In this document: positions 33,331-43,995 of the stretch, one piece after another
Position numbering within the stretch: position 1 is the first letter of the stretch
How the letters are laid out: each line of letters starts with the position of its first letter
Origin: Laburnicola sp. R22_1
Lineage: Eukaryota > Ascomycota > Dothideomycetes > Pleosporales > Didymosphaeriaceae
Direction: 5' to 3'
DNA: 64,000 nt
NCBI GenBank assembly: GCA_014281115.1
Contig: JACONQ010000010.1
Coordinates: 1,364,001 to 1,428,000, forward strand
The notes under the pieces: model-generated
What the model was told of the DNA's origin: nothing
The model's database searches: none
The model's input: only the letters and a program-made list of their open reading frames with translations
Position numbers and translations under genes: made by a program

Positions 33331-33440
33331 CATGGCCTCGGACTAGCAACTACCTCTCTATATCAACTTTTCTAACAAAAATAGCCCGTTGCTATAGACG
33401 GGATCCAAGTTCTCCATCTGTAAGCTCATTTTATTGTGCC
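33331..33440. repeat. Direct repeat flanking a broken gene, copy B
   Basis: Same ordered blocks as 31582-31690, in the same orientation: CATGGCCTCGGACT, CAACTACCTCTC, CCAAGTTCTCCATC, GTAAGCTCATTTTATTGTGCC. Confidence 0.8.
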
Positions 33441-35007
33441 TTCTGAATACGACTGTTTATGGGGCGTGGGCCACGCTAAGCCGTGGTTGGTAAGTGCGAC
33501 ATCACATGTGATGCAGATTGCTTCGTCAGCATGCACGACGTCACAGCATCGACCAACCATCATGTGTTCAACGGTGAAGGGTGCTGTGCCCGTTATAATT
33601 GCACACTTGTTTATTCCATCTCGAAGCAGCTGTTTCTTCTCGGCCTTTGGTGGCCTGTTCAGCACCAGCAACCCCTGCAGGACGCTTCCACGTCTCGGAA
33701 TCTTTGCCTGGCCGATTGACGATCACCCGCCATAGTATGGAGCTCACCATCTTGGTCTATTTCGGGGCAATGACCGCAGCGGCATCGACATGCGTTGGTT
33801 AACCGAGCAGCCGATGCATAAGCACTCGAGCGCAGACGCCGTACGAGCATCTAGTAACGCGTTCGTTGCATTGGTACCATCCATCGTCAGATCACCTGCG
33901 CGCGTAATCCCACCCCAGCATCACATCTCCTACAGGCCGTAATAAGCAACCATTGCCAAACTCTAAGAAAAGTCCACAGCAGTCGCCTTGCTGATCTCCG
34001 GACCGTTTAATTCTGGGCATAACAGTGCTTGGGATGCTTCGACCATGACAGTCTGACTAGAGAGGAACTACTAAGCTGACCCGCGCTACGCTTCGTCGTC
34101 CGAAGGGCGCTTCAGAGACGTTGCCTCTACTTTCAAGGGCTACTCACACTCGTGGATTCTTCTGATGTAAGAAAGAGGCCATGGGGAGCAACTGACTTGC
34201 AATTCCATCGTCGATATTTCCTGCTATCGCTACCCACGAGCAGATCCCAGTCCAGGAAAGCATGCCAGCCATTTTCATAACCGCGAGAAGAAGAGCCAAG
34301 GAAGTGGGACTCGAGTCCGCAGTTCACCACAGCGGCGGGTCATACCAGTCTTATTACAGGTGTGCTTCACGTCGCATCAGGCCTCCAACCTCAGGCCCTG
34401 GTCCCGGTCCCATTGCGAACCGCCTTAGCATCTTGCATGACAACCGCTCAGAATCAGATCAAAACTGCACTTTCACTGTTTTAGCGCGCGGCGCCACTCA
34501 TTGACTTCAAGCAACTTGGGCATGGCCTAATCCCGAATTTCCCGGGCGTCTTTGTAGCCCAAAGGCTGATGATACATGCACATAATCTAGCTCCCGGCTC
34601 CCCCAACTCATTGGCAGCGACAATCCGTTTCAGTTCGAGACTGGTCAGGCGCCTCATGCAGCAGGGGACTGGTTTGCTGTCCATCTGGCTGTAGGGGCCA
34701 AGAATGCGTCCACGTCCGTTTTTTTTGCAGCGTAAACTTGCCCGCAGCTGGCCATGTTCGATTTTATTGCCATTACACGAAATTACACGGACCAGCCCTC
34801 TTCTGCAAGAATTAGTTGCCTTCTCTTCCTGTCGCGGTTTCTATAACACTCATTCCGCCGCGAAATCGCGGCTGGTTAGTTGCCAGATCCTGGGAACGGT
34901 TACATCAGGAAGATATCCAGTGTCATACAATACCTACGGGACTCCATCGACTATTCCGCTCCCCGCAACCCCGACAGTGACTTTCTTGGCCCGATTCATG
35001 CTCGACA
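33441..35007. other. Intergenic region, no gene recognised
   Basis: About 1.5 kb with short overlapping open frames on both strands (33436-33850; 34262-34504; 34704-35129) and no domains. The last part is the likely promoter of the coiled-coil gene at 35008. Confidence 0.4.
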
Positions 35008-36024
35008 ATGAGGAGAGGGCAGCAGTACACAGATCCGTGGGACGAGCAGTCTCCACCGGCCGGACCATATGTCTCTTCCTATCGCGGCTTCGCTGGCTTC
35101 TCACACCCCGATGTCTCGGGGGATTCTAGGCGAAGCAACACATACAGCAACGAAGTCCCACCTGCAAACAACTCTCCTCACAATAGTGCCTCCTCCTCCG
35201 GCTCCCTGTTCACGGCCCGACAATCACCCATGCCAACTCAGCCTGTACGACCAGGCATGGCGCCATCTCCGTCACCGTCCCCGAATTTCCTGAGCGTTGC
35301 CAGTCTGCCGCCCATCCCATCTCCAGGGACATCCGTTGCACAGAATTCCGCAGAGGCCGCACTCTTGCACGACTTACAGCATCAGATCAGCCTCAAAACA
35401 ATAGCCCTCCAAACTCTCCAGCACGAGTACGACAGCTTGCTCCAGGAACTAGAGAGACACCGCACTCAAAAGGCTGCGTCGGAAAAGAACCTTGAGGTCA
35501 GCGACCAGGAGATCTATAGCCTTGCAGAAGAGAGAGAAAGGTTGCAAGCACAAGTCACCGCGTTGGAAGACCAGGTCGAAGAACTGCAGGACAGCAGAGC
35601 CGAAACTCGACGACAGTTGGTCGCCAACGGGGCACAGTACATGCAGATTGTAGAAATGGCGAATCGCTTAGAGACGCAGAGTGCGGACGACAAAAAGCGA
35701 TGGGCCACAGAGAAAGCAGAACTACAGCAGCGGGTCAAGATTCTAGAGGAGGCAATGGTCACCGGTAGTGAATCTCAACATTCAGAGCGTATTCCCCTTC
35801 CGCAAAACGCCCTCGTTCGTACTCCGATGTCTACAGCTTCATCATCGACCGAGACGATCAATGTACTCCGAGCCGAGATTGGCCGATTGCGTACGCGGAC
35901 ACAAAACCTGGAAACAGCGTTATATACTGTGCAAGGGGAGAGTCGGCTTATCCAGGAAGCTGCAAAGAAGCTGATGCATTCTGGTGACAATATCGAACAA
36001 GCAACTCAGGGAACTCTAGGATGA
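35008..36024 (+). CDS. Coiled-coil protein with disordered N-terminus, unknown (338 aa)
   Basis: One exon, starting MRRGQQYTDPWDEQSPPAGP. Residues 1-115 are Ser/Pro/Asn-rich and probably disordered. Residues ~118-255 form a long coiled coil with clear heptads (LLHDLQHQISLKTIALQTLQ; LAEERERLQAQVTALEDQVE; KAELQQRVKILEEAMV). A second short helix (TINVLRAEIGRLRTRTQNLE) precedes the end. No catalytic motif, signal peptide or membrane segment is seen. It may act as a scaffold or tether, but that is inferred from coiled-coil content only. The reading frame is long and uninterrupted, so I take it as real. Confidence 0.75.
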   Translation: MRRGQQYTDPWDEQSPPAGPYVSSYRGFAGFSHPDVSGDSRRSNTYSNEVPPANNSPHNSASSSGSLFTARQSPMPTQPVRPGMAPSPSPSPNFLSVASLPPIPSPGTSVAQNSAEAALLHDLQHQISLKTIALQTLQHEYDSLLQELERHRTQKAASEKNLEVSDQEIYSLAEERERLQAQVTALEDQVEELQDSRAETRRQLVANGAQYMQIVEMANRLETQSADDKKRWATEKAELQQRVKILEEAMVTGSESQHSERIPLPQNALVRTPMSTASSSTETINVLRAEIGRLRTRTQNLETALYTVQGESRLIQEAAKKLMHSGDNIEQATQGTLG

Positions 36025-37547
36025 ACGGTCGGGGTGGCACCAAAGAGCGGTCTTAACGTGGCAATGTGCTCGACACCTTGGACAGAAATTGCCGTGATCT
36101 TACATCGGGACGAGTCTACCGAGCATTGTTCAGGCTCACTTGCCTTTGCCCAGAACCTCAGCTTCTCCAAATGTCCGCACAGACACTTGGCCGTAGCTCC
36201 ATGGTCACTTGAGCTGCATTTCTTTACCTTTGAAGTGTCTCTTCATTCACGAATTCCTTTGCCTGCAACACGTATTGCTATTCGTCAACAAAGTTGTTGA
36301 CAGGAAGGGCCTGATACTACAATATTGGATCATCCGCACATTCTCTTGGCTCGGACCACTTCTATAACTTTGGTACAGGAATCCAACCGAGTATCTAATT
36401 CCTTTGATACATACTCCGAGAGGAGGCCTGGTCGGATATGGAGGATCGTGCTGTCGCGTGGTGGATACACGGCCACTCCACGAGATTGCCTATTCGGGTA
36501 GCGTTAAACATCAACACCTTTGGGCCGATCAGCCGATGACTCGCAAGCCATGGCCTTAATGGTTCGACATAAACTACTTATAATAAACATGCTGTTTGAA
36601 AGCCCGTCAACATCCGTATTCGGTCTCTCTACGTTAGGATTGGAATCAGAAGAACCAACGTGTTTCCATTCTACTCGTACAGCCCCACGGACCCAACGTA
36701 TTTTTAACCTCACCATTCCTAGTGGGAAGCTTGATAACTTCGAAACCATCTCGCATGCATTTCCATTCGCCTTGTTGCTTTTCCAGACATGGCATGGTTT
36801 CGGTGGACCATGCGCGATCAGTAAGCCAGAGCTATCTCTGGGCGCCAACACCGTTTCATGCCGTTGCGGAAGCTTCTCGCGTCTCTCTTATGTGAATAGT
36901 AGCGTCTAGTATGCATTGGGCGGAAAGACTGGCTCACCCACGCCGATATGGGGGACAGGCGAGATACACGACTTCTCCTTTTGTGCCATTTGCACACTTG
37001 GTAGGCGCCTTCATGCATCAGTAAGCGGGTAGGGCAGTGTGACTCGTATTCACGATGTTTGGCCCTGCTCTGGGGGCATGGAGATACGGAAGAGGCCGCG
37101 CACAATGTGGTTACGCTGTACACCCTGCATGAGAGCGCCTAGATGAGGCGGGTGATTCGGGGACAGACTCTGCAACCGTGCTTTTGTCGAGGAGATGCAG
37201 ACTGACTGCCTCGAGCTTGTTCCCGACCCGGGCTCTTCGGCATGCGTCTATAGGTGCGTCAGCTACGGCGGATGCTTTCGGTTCTCCTTTGGTTCTGGAG
37301 AGTGAGGGCAATCTCAAGCAGGGCGGGTAGATTGTTTTGCCCCGCGGCGTGCTCCAGCTTCCAGTGGGAAGTGTAGCCGCGGCACGGAGTGGCCCCCCTG
37401 CTTCTCTGCTAAACGTCTCCGTCTTTGCAGCCTTCAGACCTACAGACCAACCTCGTGCTCAGCCGGAAGTAACGCCGCATTCCCGCTGACAACGTCCTGC
37501 CCCGCCGACACCATCATCTCTACACTCACCGATCCATCTGCACAGAA
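36025..37547. other. Intergenic region, no gene recognised
   Basis: Opposing open frames at 36504-36909 on both strands shadow each other and neither has a known domain. Nothing else can be supported. Confidence 0.4.
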
Positions 37548-38243
37548 ATGGACCAGACCAAACCGCCCGGGCGCTTCCCACCTCAGTGCCATACCGAACC
37601 ACCACGCGCAGTCTCCTTAGAAAGCAACGTCAGCACGAACGCCGTCCACAACATCAACATGCTGGATCTCCAGAAGACCTTCTATAGCAACTGCCGTCGA
37701 TGCTACCTCCACCGATCCGCCGACAACAACATTGCAGCTAGCTACGGAGATATCTGCCACGGAGGCTCGTACATACGTGAACCGCATGGCCACCACTCAT
37801 TGTTACACTGGCATGTATTCTTGGACGTCGTAACACGCGGTCATATACGCCTTTCCTCGCCCTCTCGTACCGTACCCATGTCGATGCATCGAAGAGCTTT
37901 ACGGCGGATCGTGTACGATGATACAGTATGGAAGTGGATAGAGTTGAAGGAAGTTGCAATGGATATTACCATAGAGGCACAAGGTACAACGAGAGTAATG
38001 TGTGAGAACTGTGCAAATGACATGAGAGAGACAAGCAATTCACCGCTTGCAAGCACGCAGCATACGTGGATCCAGTCTCAGGCCGAGCAAACGGTAGGAT
38101 GGGAGGACGGGCTGGAAAAGACATTGCAATGCGCACCAAGACTCGATTCTATGCAGGAGGGGCTCGGCATGGATCGAGGACTCTCACCCTTGCGCCCTAG
38201 CAAGTGGTTGTTGGATGATCTCACTCCCTCACTCTCTTGTTGA
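37548..38243 (+). CDS. Hypothetical protein (231 aa)
   Basis: One exon starting MDQTKPPGRFPPQCHTEPPR. Features seen: a CRRCYLHR pair of Cys near residue 50, a CENC pair near residue 152, and a central WHVFLDVVTRGHIRL segment followed by RRALRRIVYDDTVWKWIELK. The two CxxC pairs could bind a metal but their spacing matches no family I know. No signal peptide or membrane segment is seen. Support comes only from the length of the open frame and its mixed composition, so it could be spurious. Confidence 0.45.
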   Translation: MDQTKPPGRFPPQCHTEPPRAVSLESNVSTNAVHNINMLDLQKTFYSNCRRCYLHRSADNNIAASYGDICHGGSYIREPHGHHSLLHWHVFLDVVTRGHIRLSSPSRTVPMSMHRRALRRIVYDDTVWKWIELKEVAMDITIEAQGTTRVMCENCANDMRETSNSPLASTQHTWIQSQAEQTVGWEDGLEKTLQCAPRLDSMQEGLGMDRGLSPLRPSKWLLDDLTPSLSC

Positions 38244-38702
38244 TCACAACAGGGTACCTGGGTGTACCATGCTCTCCCAGAGTGCACTCGGATCGGCCCC
38301 ACATCCAGCAATAATCATCCTTACCATGGCCCGACAAATTGATAACGGAGGCTTTCTTACGCTCGCACGGTTTCCATCTCGGTGATACCTCGCGGACAGC
38401 CTGTTCTTCGGGGCCCGGTGGTTTGCCACACGCAAGGGCCTCAGTGGGGCGTTTCGTGGCTTGCGTCGACATGACCTCGTTTACCCTAACTCTTCATCTC
38501 CAGATGGCCGGCTGACGTCCCTCTCGGTGAGAATAGCCAAAGGAAAACACACACATTCATCTCCAGTACTCGTCTGGGATCAATCGGTCAAGGCATCTCA
38601 CAACACAAAGCAGTCGAGAGCAGATAACCGCGCACTAGGTCATGCATCGAAGCTGAATGCGAACAGTGAGCAGGGTGCTAAAGGTCACACTCCCCAGCCG
38701 CC
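38244..38702. other. Intergenic region between convergent genes
   Basis: It holds the 3' sides of the 231-aa gene and of the Ap4A phosphorylase gene. No feature is visible. Confidence 0.4.
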
Positions 38703-39840
38703 TCAAAGCTTGGTTGTGTGGGTTGTTCTAGGTATGCCAATGGTTTCTAAGATAGCGTCAAGCTTCTCGGGCCTTTCACGAAGAACATCCCATTCCTCTT
38801 GGGACTTGACCATGAGCGTACCACCGAGCAACGTGCCGTTCAACTGAACGTATCCAACCTCGGTACCGTCGTCGCGTCGCAGCACGTGGCCCTCGTTGCG
38901 TCTCGGGACAATAGCCATGCCGGAAGTTGTCATGGCCAGATTGTAGCTGATTGGCAGGCCTCCCTCGGAGGTATCATGTAGAGCAAGTTGACCGGGGTTA
39001 GCTGAGATGAAGCCGTCGATCGCTTCCTTTGCATGCCGGTACAGATCTTTGTATGTCTGGAGAAGTTGGGCGCTGGAAGGCTCAGAAGCGAACTTGTACG
39101 CAAAATGCGTAAAGGGAAGACGTGTATGCTGAATCACTTTAGTTGAGGCATCTGCGGTGATACTTAGCCGTGCTTCGGAGCTAGAAGTTCTCGTAGCATT
39201 ACCCTGCGTTCCGCTTGACAAGACCGTGTTCACCAGGACGTCCCAGCCAGCCGATTTCTCCCCCTCATGCATGCTATCCACGGGGAGGAACTGCAAGTGA
39301 CGATGCGGCTGGCTAGCCCCACTATGCTCGCCAGAATTGAAGAAGGCAAACAGGCGCCCACGACGGCTGCCTGAAGCCTCGTCCTGCCATGCTTTTAGGC
39401 AGACATACGTGGCCGCTAGGTCGTCTTCCTCTAGCGCATGTGTCTGCTGCTTGTTCGTCTTTGTGGCAAGTATGAAGTGATTGGCAATGACGGGAAACTT
39501 GTTCAGCACGAGCAAGTGGCTCGGGGTGGTGGCGGGCACCTCGGCGATGAAGAGCTCATGGGGCGGGCTCTCGAAGGGATCGGTCCTCTGCGTCGGTGCC
39601 GTCTCGTTGCGCGGCTCGGGCTTCTTTGCGAGGGCCGGGCAGTATCGCAGCTGGAACTGGAACAGTCGTTAGCTGGGAGGGGGTTCAGCGTGCCAGATCA
39701 CTCACGGGCATACCAGCAGAGCTGCGGATGGTGCTGAGCTCGGTCGACGAGAAGACGAGAGCCTGGGATGCTCTGGCGGCTTTGAATCTGGCCTCGACCA
39801 GACCCGGCAGCGCGTCGGGGAGACCAGCCAGCATCTTCAT
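38703..39840 (-). CDS. Ap4A phosphorylase / ATP adenylyltransferase (362 aa)
   Basis: Exons 39840-39706 and 39656-38703, with a 49-nt intron (GTGAGT ... GCTAAC ... TTCCAG) in phase 0. The protein begins MKMLAGLPDALPGLVEARFK; splicing joins STIRSSAGMP to FQLRYCPALAKKPEPRNETA, as in fungal Apa1/Apa2. Key region: FFNSGEHSGASQPHRHLQFL carries the HxHxQ-type catalytic motif of this branch of the histidine-triad superfamily. A later conserved stretch is GGLPISYNLAMTTSGMAIVP. The enzyme splits diadenosine tetraphosphate with phosphate to ADP and ATP in the cytosol. An alternative ATG at 39888 would add 16 residues. Confidence 0.92.
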
Positions 39841-40421
39841 GAGCGAATCGCGCAGTTTGGATACTGAGGAAGCTGTGAGCCCGCACATGTCACGCCGCGA
39901 CTTCTCGGCCGCGACTTCTCGGAACAATCTCGACGCACGGACCCGAATTGCGGTTTCCCCCTCACGCTTCAGCGCACAGTGATCACCACCTCCATCATCA
40001 CCCTCGGTTGAACATCATCTTCAACTCTACTTGGTCTCCTACCATCTACCACCCCTTCCGTCACGGCACACGCGCCGAAGTCCATCACGATTTGCATCCA
40101 CGTCCTCGATAGGGAAGCAACACAGCAGTCTATACGCCTACCCAATGCATTGGTATCTGAGAAGCAAAACGCCGGAACCCCTCCAAAGCTAGCATAGTGT
40201 CGTCTGCTCTGCAGCATGCCAATCTAATAAGGTCCCGTCGCCTAGTATCAAAACACGAATATATGAATGGCCCACCGACCAACCCACCCTCGGTACACAA
40301 GTGGATAACAGAATACAAAAGAGCAGGAAACTCCGAAATGTGCAAAGAATGAAAGAGGATGTGTCCTCAGACCTCGGCCCCCGAATAGAGAATAGGGAAC
40401 TTCGGGCCAGTCCAAGCGGCG
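39841..40421. other. Intergenic region
   Basis: It holds the promoter of the Ap4A phosphorylase gene (minus strand) and the 3' UTR of the Myb-domain gene. Short minus-strand frames (39969-40449) show no domain. Confidence 0.4.
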
Positions 40422-41947
40422 TCAACGGTGTTGCTCGAGCTCCGACCACTTCTTCTTACATGTCGAGTTACCGAAATGGTAAGATCCGCCGTTCTCGGCG
40501 ATGTACTCCGCGACCTTCTTCCACGATATCTTCGACAAGCGCTGGCCCTTGTCCAACCCTCGGTAGCCGTCGTCGAGGCGGTCGAACTCCTGAGCGACTA
40601 CCTTCCTAAGGAGGCGGACCTGTTAATATTAGCATGTGGTGAACAGAGACACGCGGTACGTTGACATACGTCTTCCGCCCTCCAGACCGGCTTGCGCACA
40701 CGATCCTTCCTCTCCTTGGTCAAGGCTCGATATCGGCCTCTCAACGTCGACTCGGCGACCGCAGTGCCCATCTTATCACGGATCTGCTTGTACGTCCACC
40801 CAAGCGCTTTGCCCTCGAGGAGGAGGCTGTCCTCCTTCTTGCGCTGGGCCTGACTCCCTGCAGAGCTGTTCACCTCATGGTTGTCTTGAGTTGTAGCGTT
40901 GCTATGCGTCTCGCTTGATTGCCCGTACGCGCGGTGGGGGCCCTCAGCGCGGGCTTGAGTTGAGTAATCGATCGCGTTCTGTTGGAATGCCTGGACATTC
41001 CTACGATAATACGGCTGGCCGGCTGGCATTTGCTGGTACGCCGACGGCGCCCATCCATTTCCACCTGGTCCATGGTTAACAGGGATTGTCCATCCGTGAC
41101 CGAAGCCGCGATTATGGTGTTGTCCAACCGACGGCACCATATCGATGCCATTCGTTTGCTCAACCTCCATCACTCCTCCAGTTGGGTGTGCAAGATGCTC
41201 ATCGAAGATCTGTACTCTTGAACCGCCGTCATGAGATGGGGAGTGCTTGACCTGGTTTGGTGACGTCGAAGCATACTCTACCCAAGCGCCAGCTTGTTGG
41301 AGGCCGTCCTTGGGTGAGAACGCCTGGCTATTCTCTGACGGATCACTGAAAAAGCTCTTCCCTGATGGAGACGACGTGGCCGTCTCGAAGTCGGCTTCGT
41401 CAATGACGCCGACTTGTCGCAACAATTCCAGCTGCCCTCGCGTCGGGACGTACGACAAGCCACCGGCATACCCGCCTTCACTCTTGACTACGGTCTGTCC
41501 TTGGACCCCACCGAAATATTCCAGATGGCTGTTTGGTCCAGATTGCAGATCAGCGTCCGTCGTGACCAGCGGCTCCATCGGTACTTGGTGGCTCCAACTG
41601 AAGGAATTCGCAGGATCGGCCGCGTATATCGGCTGTTGACCGCCTGAAGAGCTAGGATACGACGTGGTGGGGTAGAAGCCGTCGGCTGCAGATGCAGAAA
41701 TGTGCTGTCTGGGGTCTCTCGGCGCCGGAACGTCAGTTGGCCAAGCCTGAGCATGCATGCTGCTCTCATGCCTGTACTGCCGCTGTTGTGCTGGGTCAGC
41801 TTGCTGTCATGGACGAGGACATGCAACTCTTACTGCGTAGGACTGTGCCATTGCTAGCGACTCGAAGCCTTGGGTACTGAGGGGCAAAGGCTGGCGAGAG
41901 ATGTGGACGTCGGAGTCGCAGCTGCGTTGCTGCGGAAAAATTGACAT
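40422..41947 (-). CDS. Myb-domain DNA-binding protein (474 aa)
   Basis: Exons: 41947-41834, 41782-40670 and 40619-40422; introns are 51 and 50 nt, both phase 0. It starts MSIFPQQRSCDSDVHISRQP. Most of the protein is Gln/Ser/Gly/Pro-rich and disordered, as in many regulators. The C-terminal ~120 residues hold two Myb/SANT-like helices sets: DSLLLEGKALGWTYKQIRDK ... STLRGRYRALTKERKD, then KPVWRAEDVRLLRKVVAQEF ... KISWKKVAEYIAENGG ... STCKKKWSELEQ. The second repeat is restored only after removing the last intron, which strongly supports that splice. The first intron could use an alternative acceptor nine bases further. A nuclear DNA-binding role is inferred from the domain; targets are unknown. 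Confidence 0.85.
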
Positions 41948-43981
41948 CTTTGACCTATAAGAAGGTCAGTTGGGGACTGGTCACTTCGCAGGCGTGCGTG
42001 CCCGAGAAATAAGCAAGAAATTCACAACAGAGCCGCTGATCGTGGGCGGGGGCGGTACGAAGGGATGTCGCGGCTGATGTGACCATTCACGGGCCACGGT
42101 GATATCATACGGCGCAAGGTGAAGTCGACCGCTTCACGCGACTAGGCGGTAAGGGAGCGTAGACCGCTGTCCAAGTGGCAGAATTCTTGACCGACTCCGA
42201 GCGCGGAGCCTCACGCAACTGATGATTTGTTCTAGATGGTGAATGGTGCACCGATGCGGCCCAAGGCAAGGCTTGCGTCGATATCTATACCATGTACCAG
42301 CAGGACCGTGCTAGGGCCCTCATTCACCGAACACCATCTTCAAGCTAGTTCGTCAACAAGCAGTTGGATTACTCACATAGATGCCACGCCAGTACCCAAA
42401 AACCAAGAAGCCCGAAAAGGACCTAAGATCGTATGGACAGCACAAACACACTAACGGCTCGTCAGCGCTTTCAACTCGTGGAACGAGTCTGGATGAAGGA
42501 CACCGTACAGAACACTAATGAGCAGATTGACACGAAGCAAAGCGCAAAAGAAAGCCGAAGCTGCTGGTGAAGACGAAAACATGGGTGAAGTAGGCTCTAC
42601 GGGAGAGGTGGTACTTATTTCTAAATCTCATTCACCTAACGGCTCCTTGTTTGGAGAATCCCACGTTTCTAAATGCGGCAGCGGGATGGGAGGCTGGCCC
42701 GCCGTGAAGGCCGATTCTGCCCATCCGCTCCACATATTCAACCGACGGGGGGAAATAATGGATCTTCAGGCGCCGTCCTGATCTTGCCTCTCCCGTCTCC
42801 CGATCCTGTATAGACCAAGCCAGGTTGTCTGATGACCGACAGCACCACGATGACGAGGAACAATTCCGACGTGGCAGGTCCGCCACATACTCAGCCTCGC
42901 TAGAGATTCGTAGCAGCCTTTCGACCTCGATGACCTATTAGAGCCGAGCAGCAAAGCCTCAACCGCAATGTGCTTGCTCTTCTGGTGTTAGCTGAGCTGG
43001 CCCGAAGTACCTGCGTCGTCTTGTTTGGCTGGCTTGTAGAGGCGAACGGGTGCTCGCATGGCAAACCGATTGACAATCCCTGCACATTACTCGCCGGCAA
43101 CTGAGCAGCTGAGCAGTCCCCGTCTACAGATGACGCTCGGTCACGACTTGCATTGAGGCGAATGATCTGCACCGGGTTTGGTCGCTGTAACAGACAACAT
43201 GTGCGCGGCGCTAAGCCTAGTGCACGTGCGGTGTACTACATTTGATGGTCCACTTGTTTTTCAGCCTCAATGTCCTTCACCACGATATTGCGACGACCTC
43301 TTAGAATCAGGTCCGAAGCAATACGCAGATTGAATCCATGGCCGTCTTCTTTTGGAACCCATCTCACCGCGTGTCGCAGCGCGCCGATGTCCATATGGGC
43401 AGTGATCAGGCACCGTAGCGGTGCGAGATGGTCTCTTTTGAACCCCTGGCCCAATATTGCTCTTGAGACTCTAACAGGTGAAGACTTGGTTGCAGCGTCT
43501 GGGGAAGCAGCTACCCGTCCGTGGGGCCTGTCAAAGCTTCGTCAACGGTGTCACGAACCTGGTGCGCGAAATGAGGAGACGCGACAGTTTCGACAGGAGG
43601 AAATCGGATCATACGTTCTGGCCAAACCACGGGGACGAGCTCCCACTTGGCAGCAAACAGCAGGCAGGCACCTGGGCACCTGGGCACCTGGGCACCTGCA
43701 GAGCCTCATTCACGTGAGCATTAAAATTCAACTAGAGGCTCTGTCCACGTGTGACGGAAATCCAGAGGTCCCTGGGTACTGGTTAGCAGCTCAACGGCAC
43801 CCCAGATACTGCTCAAGTGGCGCCTGCAGCCGCAGTTAACTCCACACTCATGCATGCCGTTTCATGTGTAGTTCGCATTCGCCTTTTGATAGACAGCCAG
43901 CTATCGCCCGCGGAAGCCATGCTACAAGCGTCGATTACCCTTATCTCATCAATCAGACGCCCCACAAAAAAAATAAAAGGT
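41948..43981. other. Intergenic region next to a transposon cluster
   Basis: About 2 kb. Open frames such as 42518-42781 and 43270-43839 lack domains. A 9-bp minisatellite lies at 43667-43700. The region ends at the TA target of the 2.09-kb pogo-like element. Confidence 0.4.
43667..43700. repeat. 9-bp minisatellite, about four units
   Basis: Unit GCACCTGGG repeated about four times, ending GCACCTGCAG. Confidence 0.9.
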
Positions 43982-43995
43982 TAAGCTCGGCTATA

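Noticed and set aside
36504..36909. Pair of opposing ~115-130 codon frames
   Set aside because: They cover each other on opposite strands and neither has family motifs or introns to support it.
41783..41833. Shorter 30-nt first intron in the Myb-domain gene (acceptor at CATGACAG)
   Set aside because: Too short for a spliceosomal intron; the 51-nt version has a branch-like GCTGACC and the same frame.
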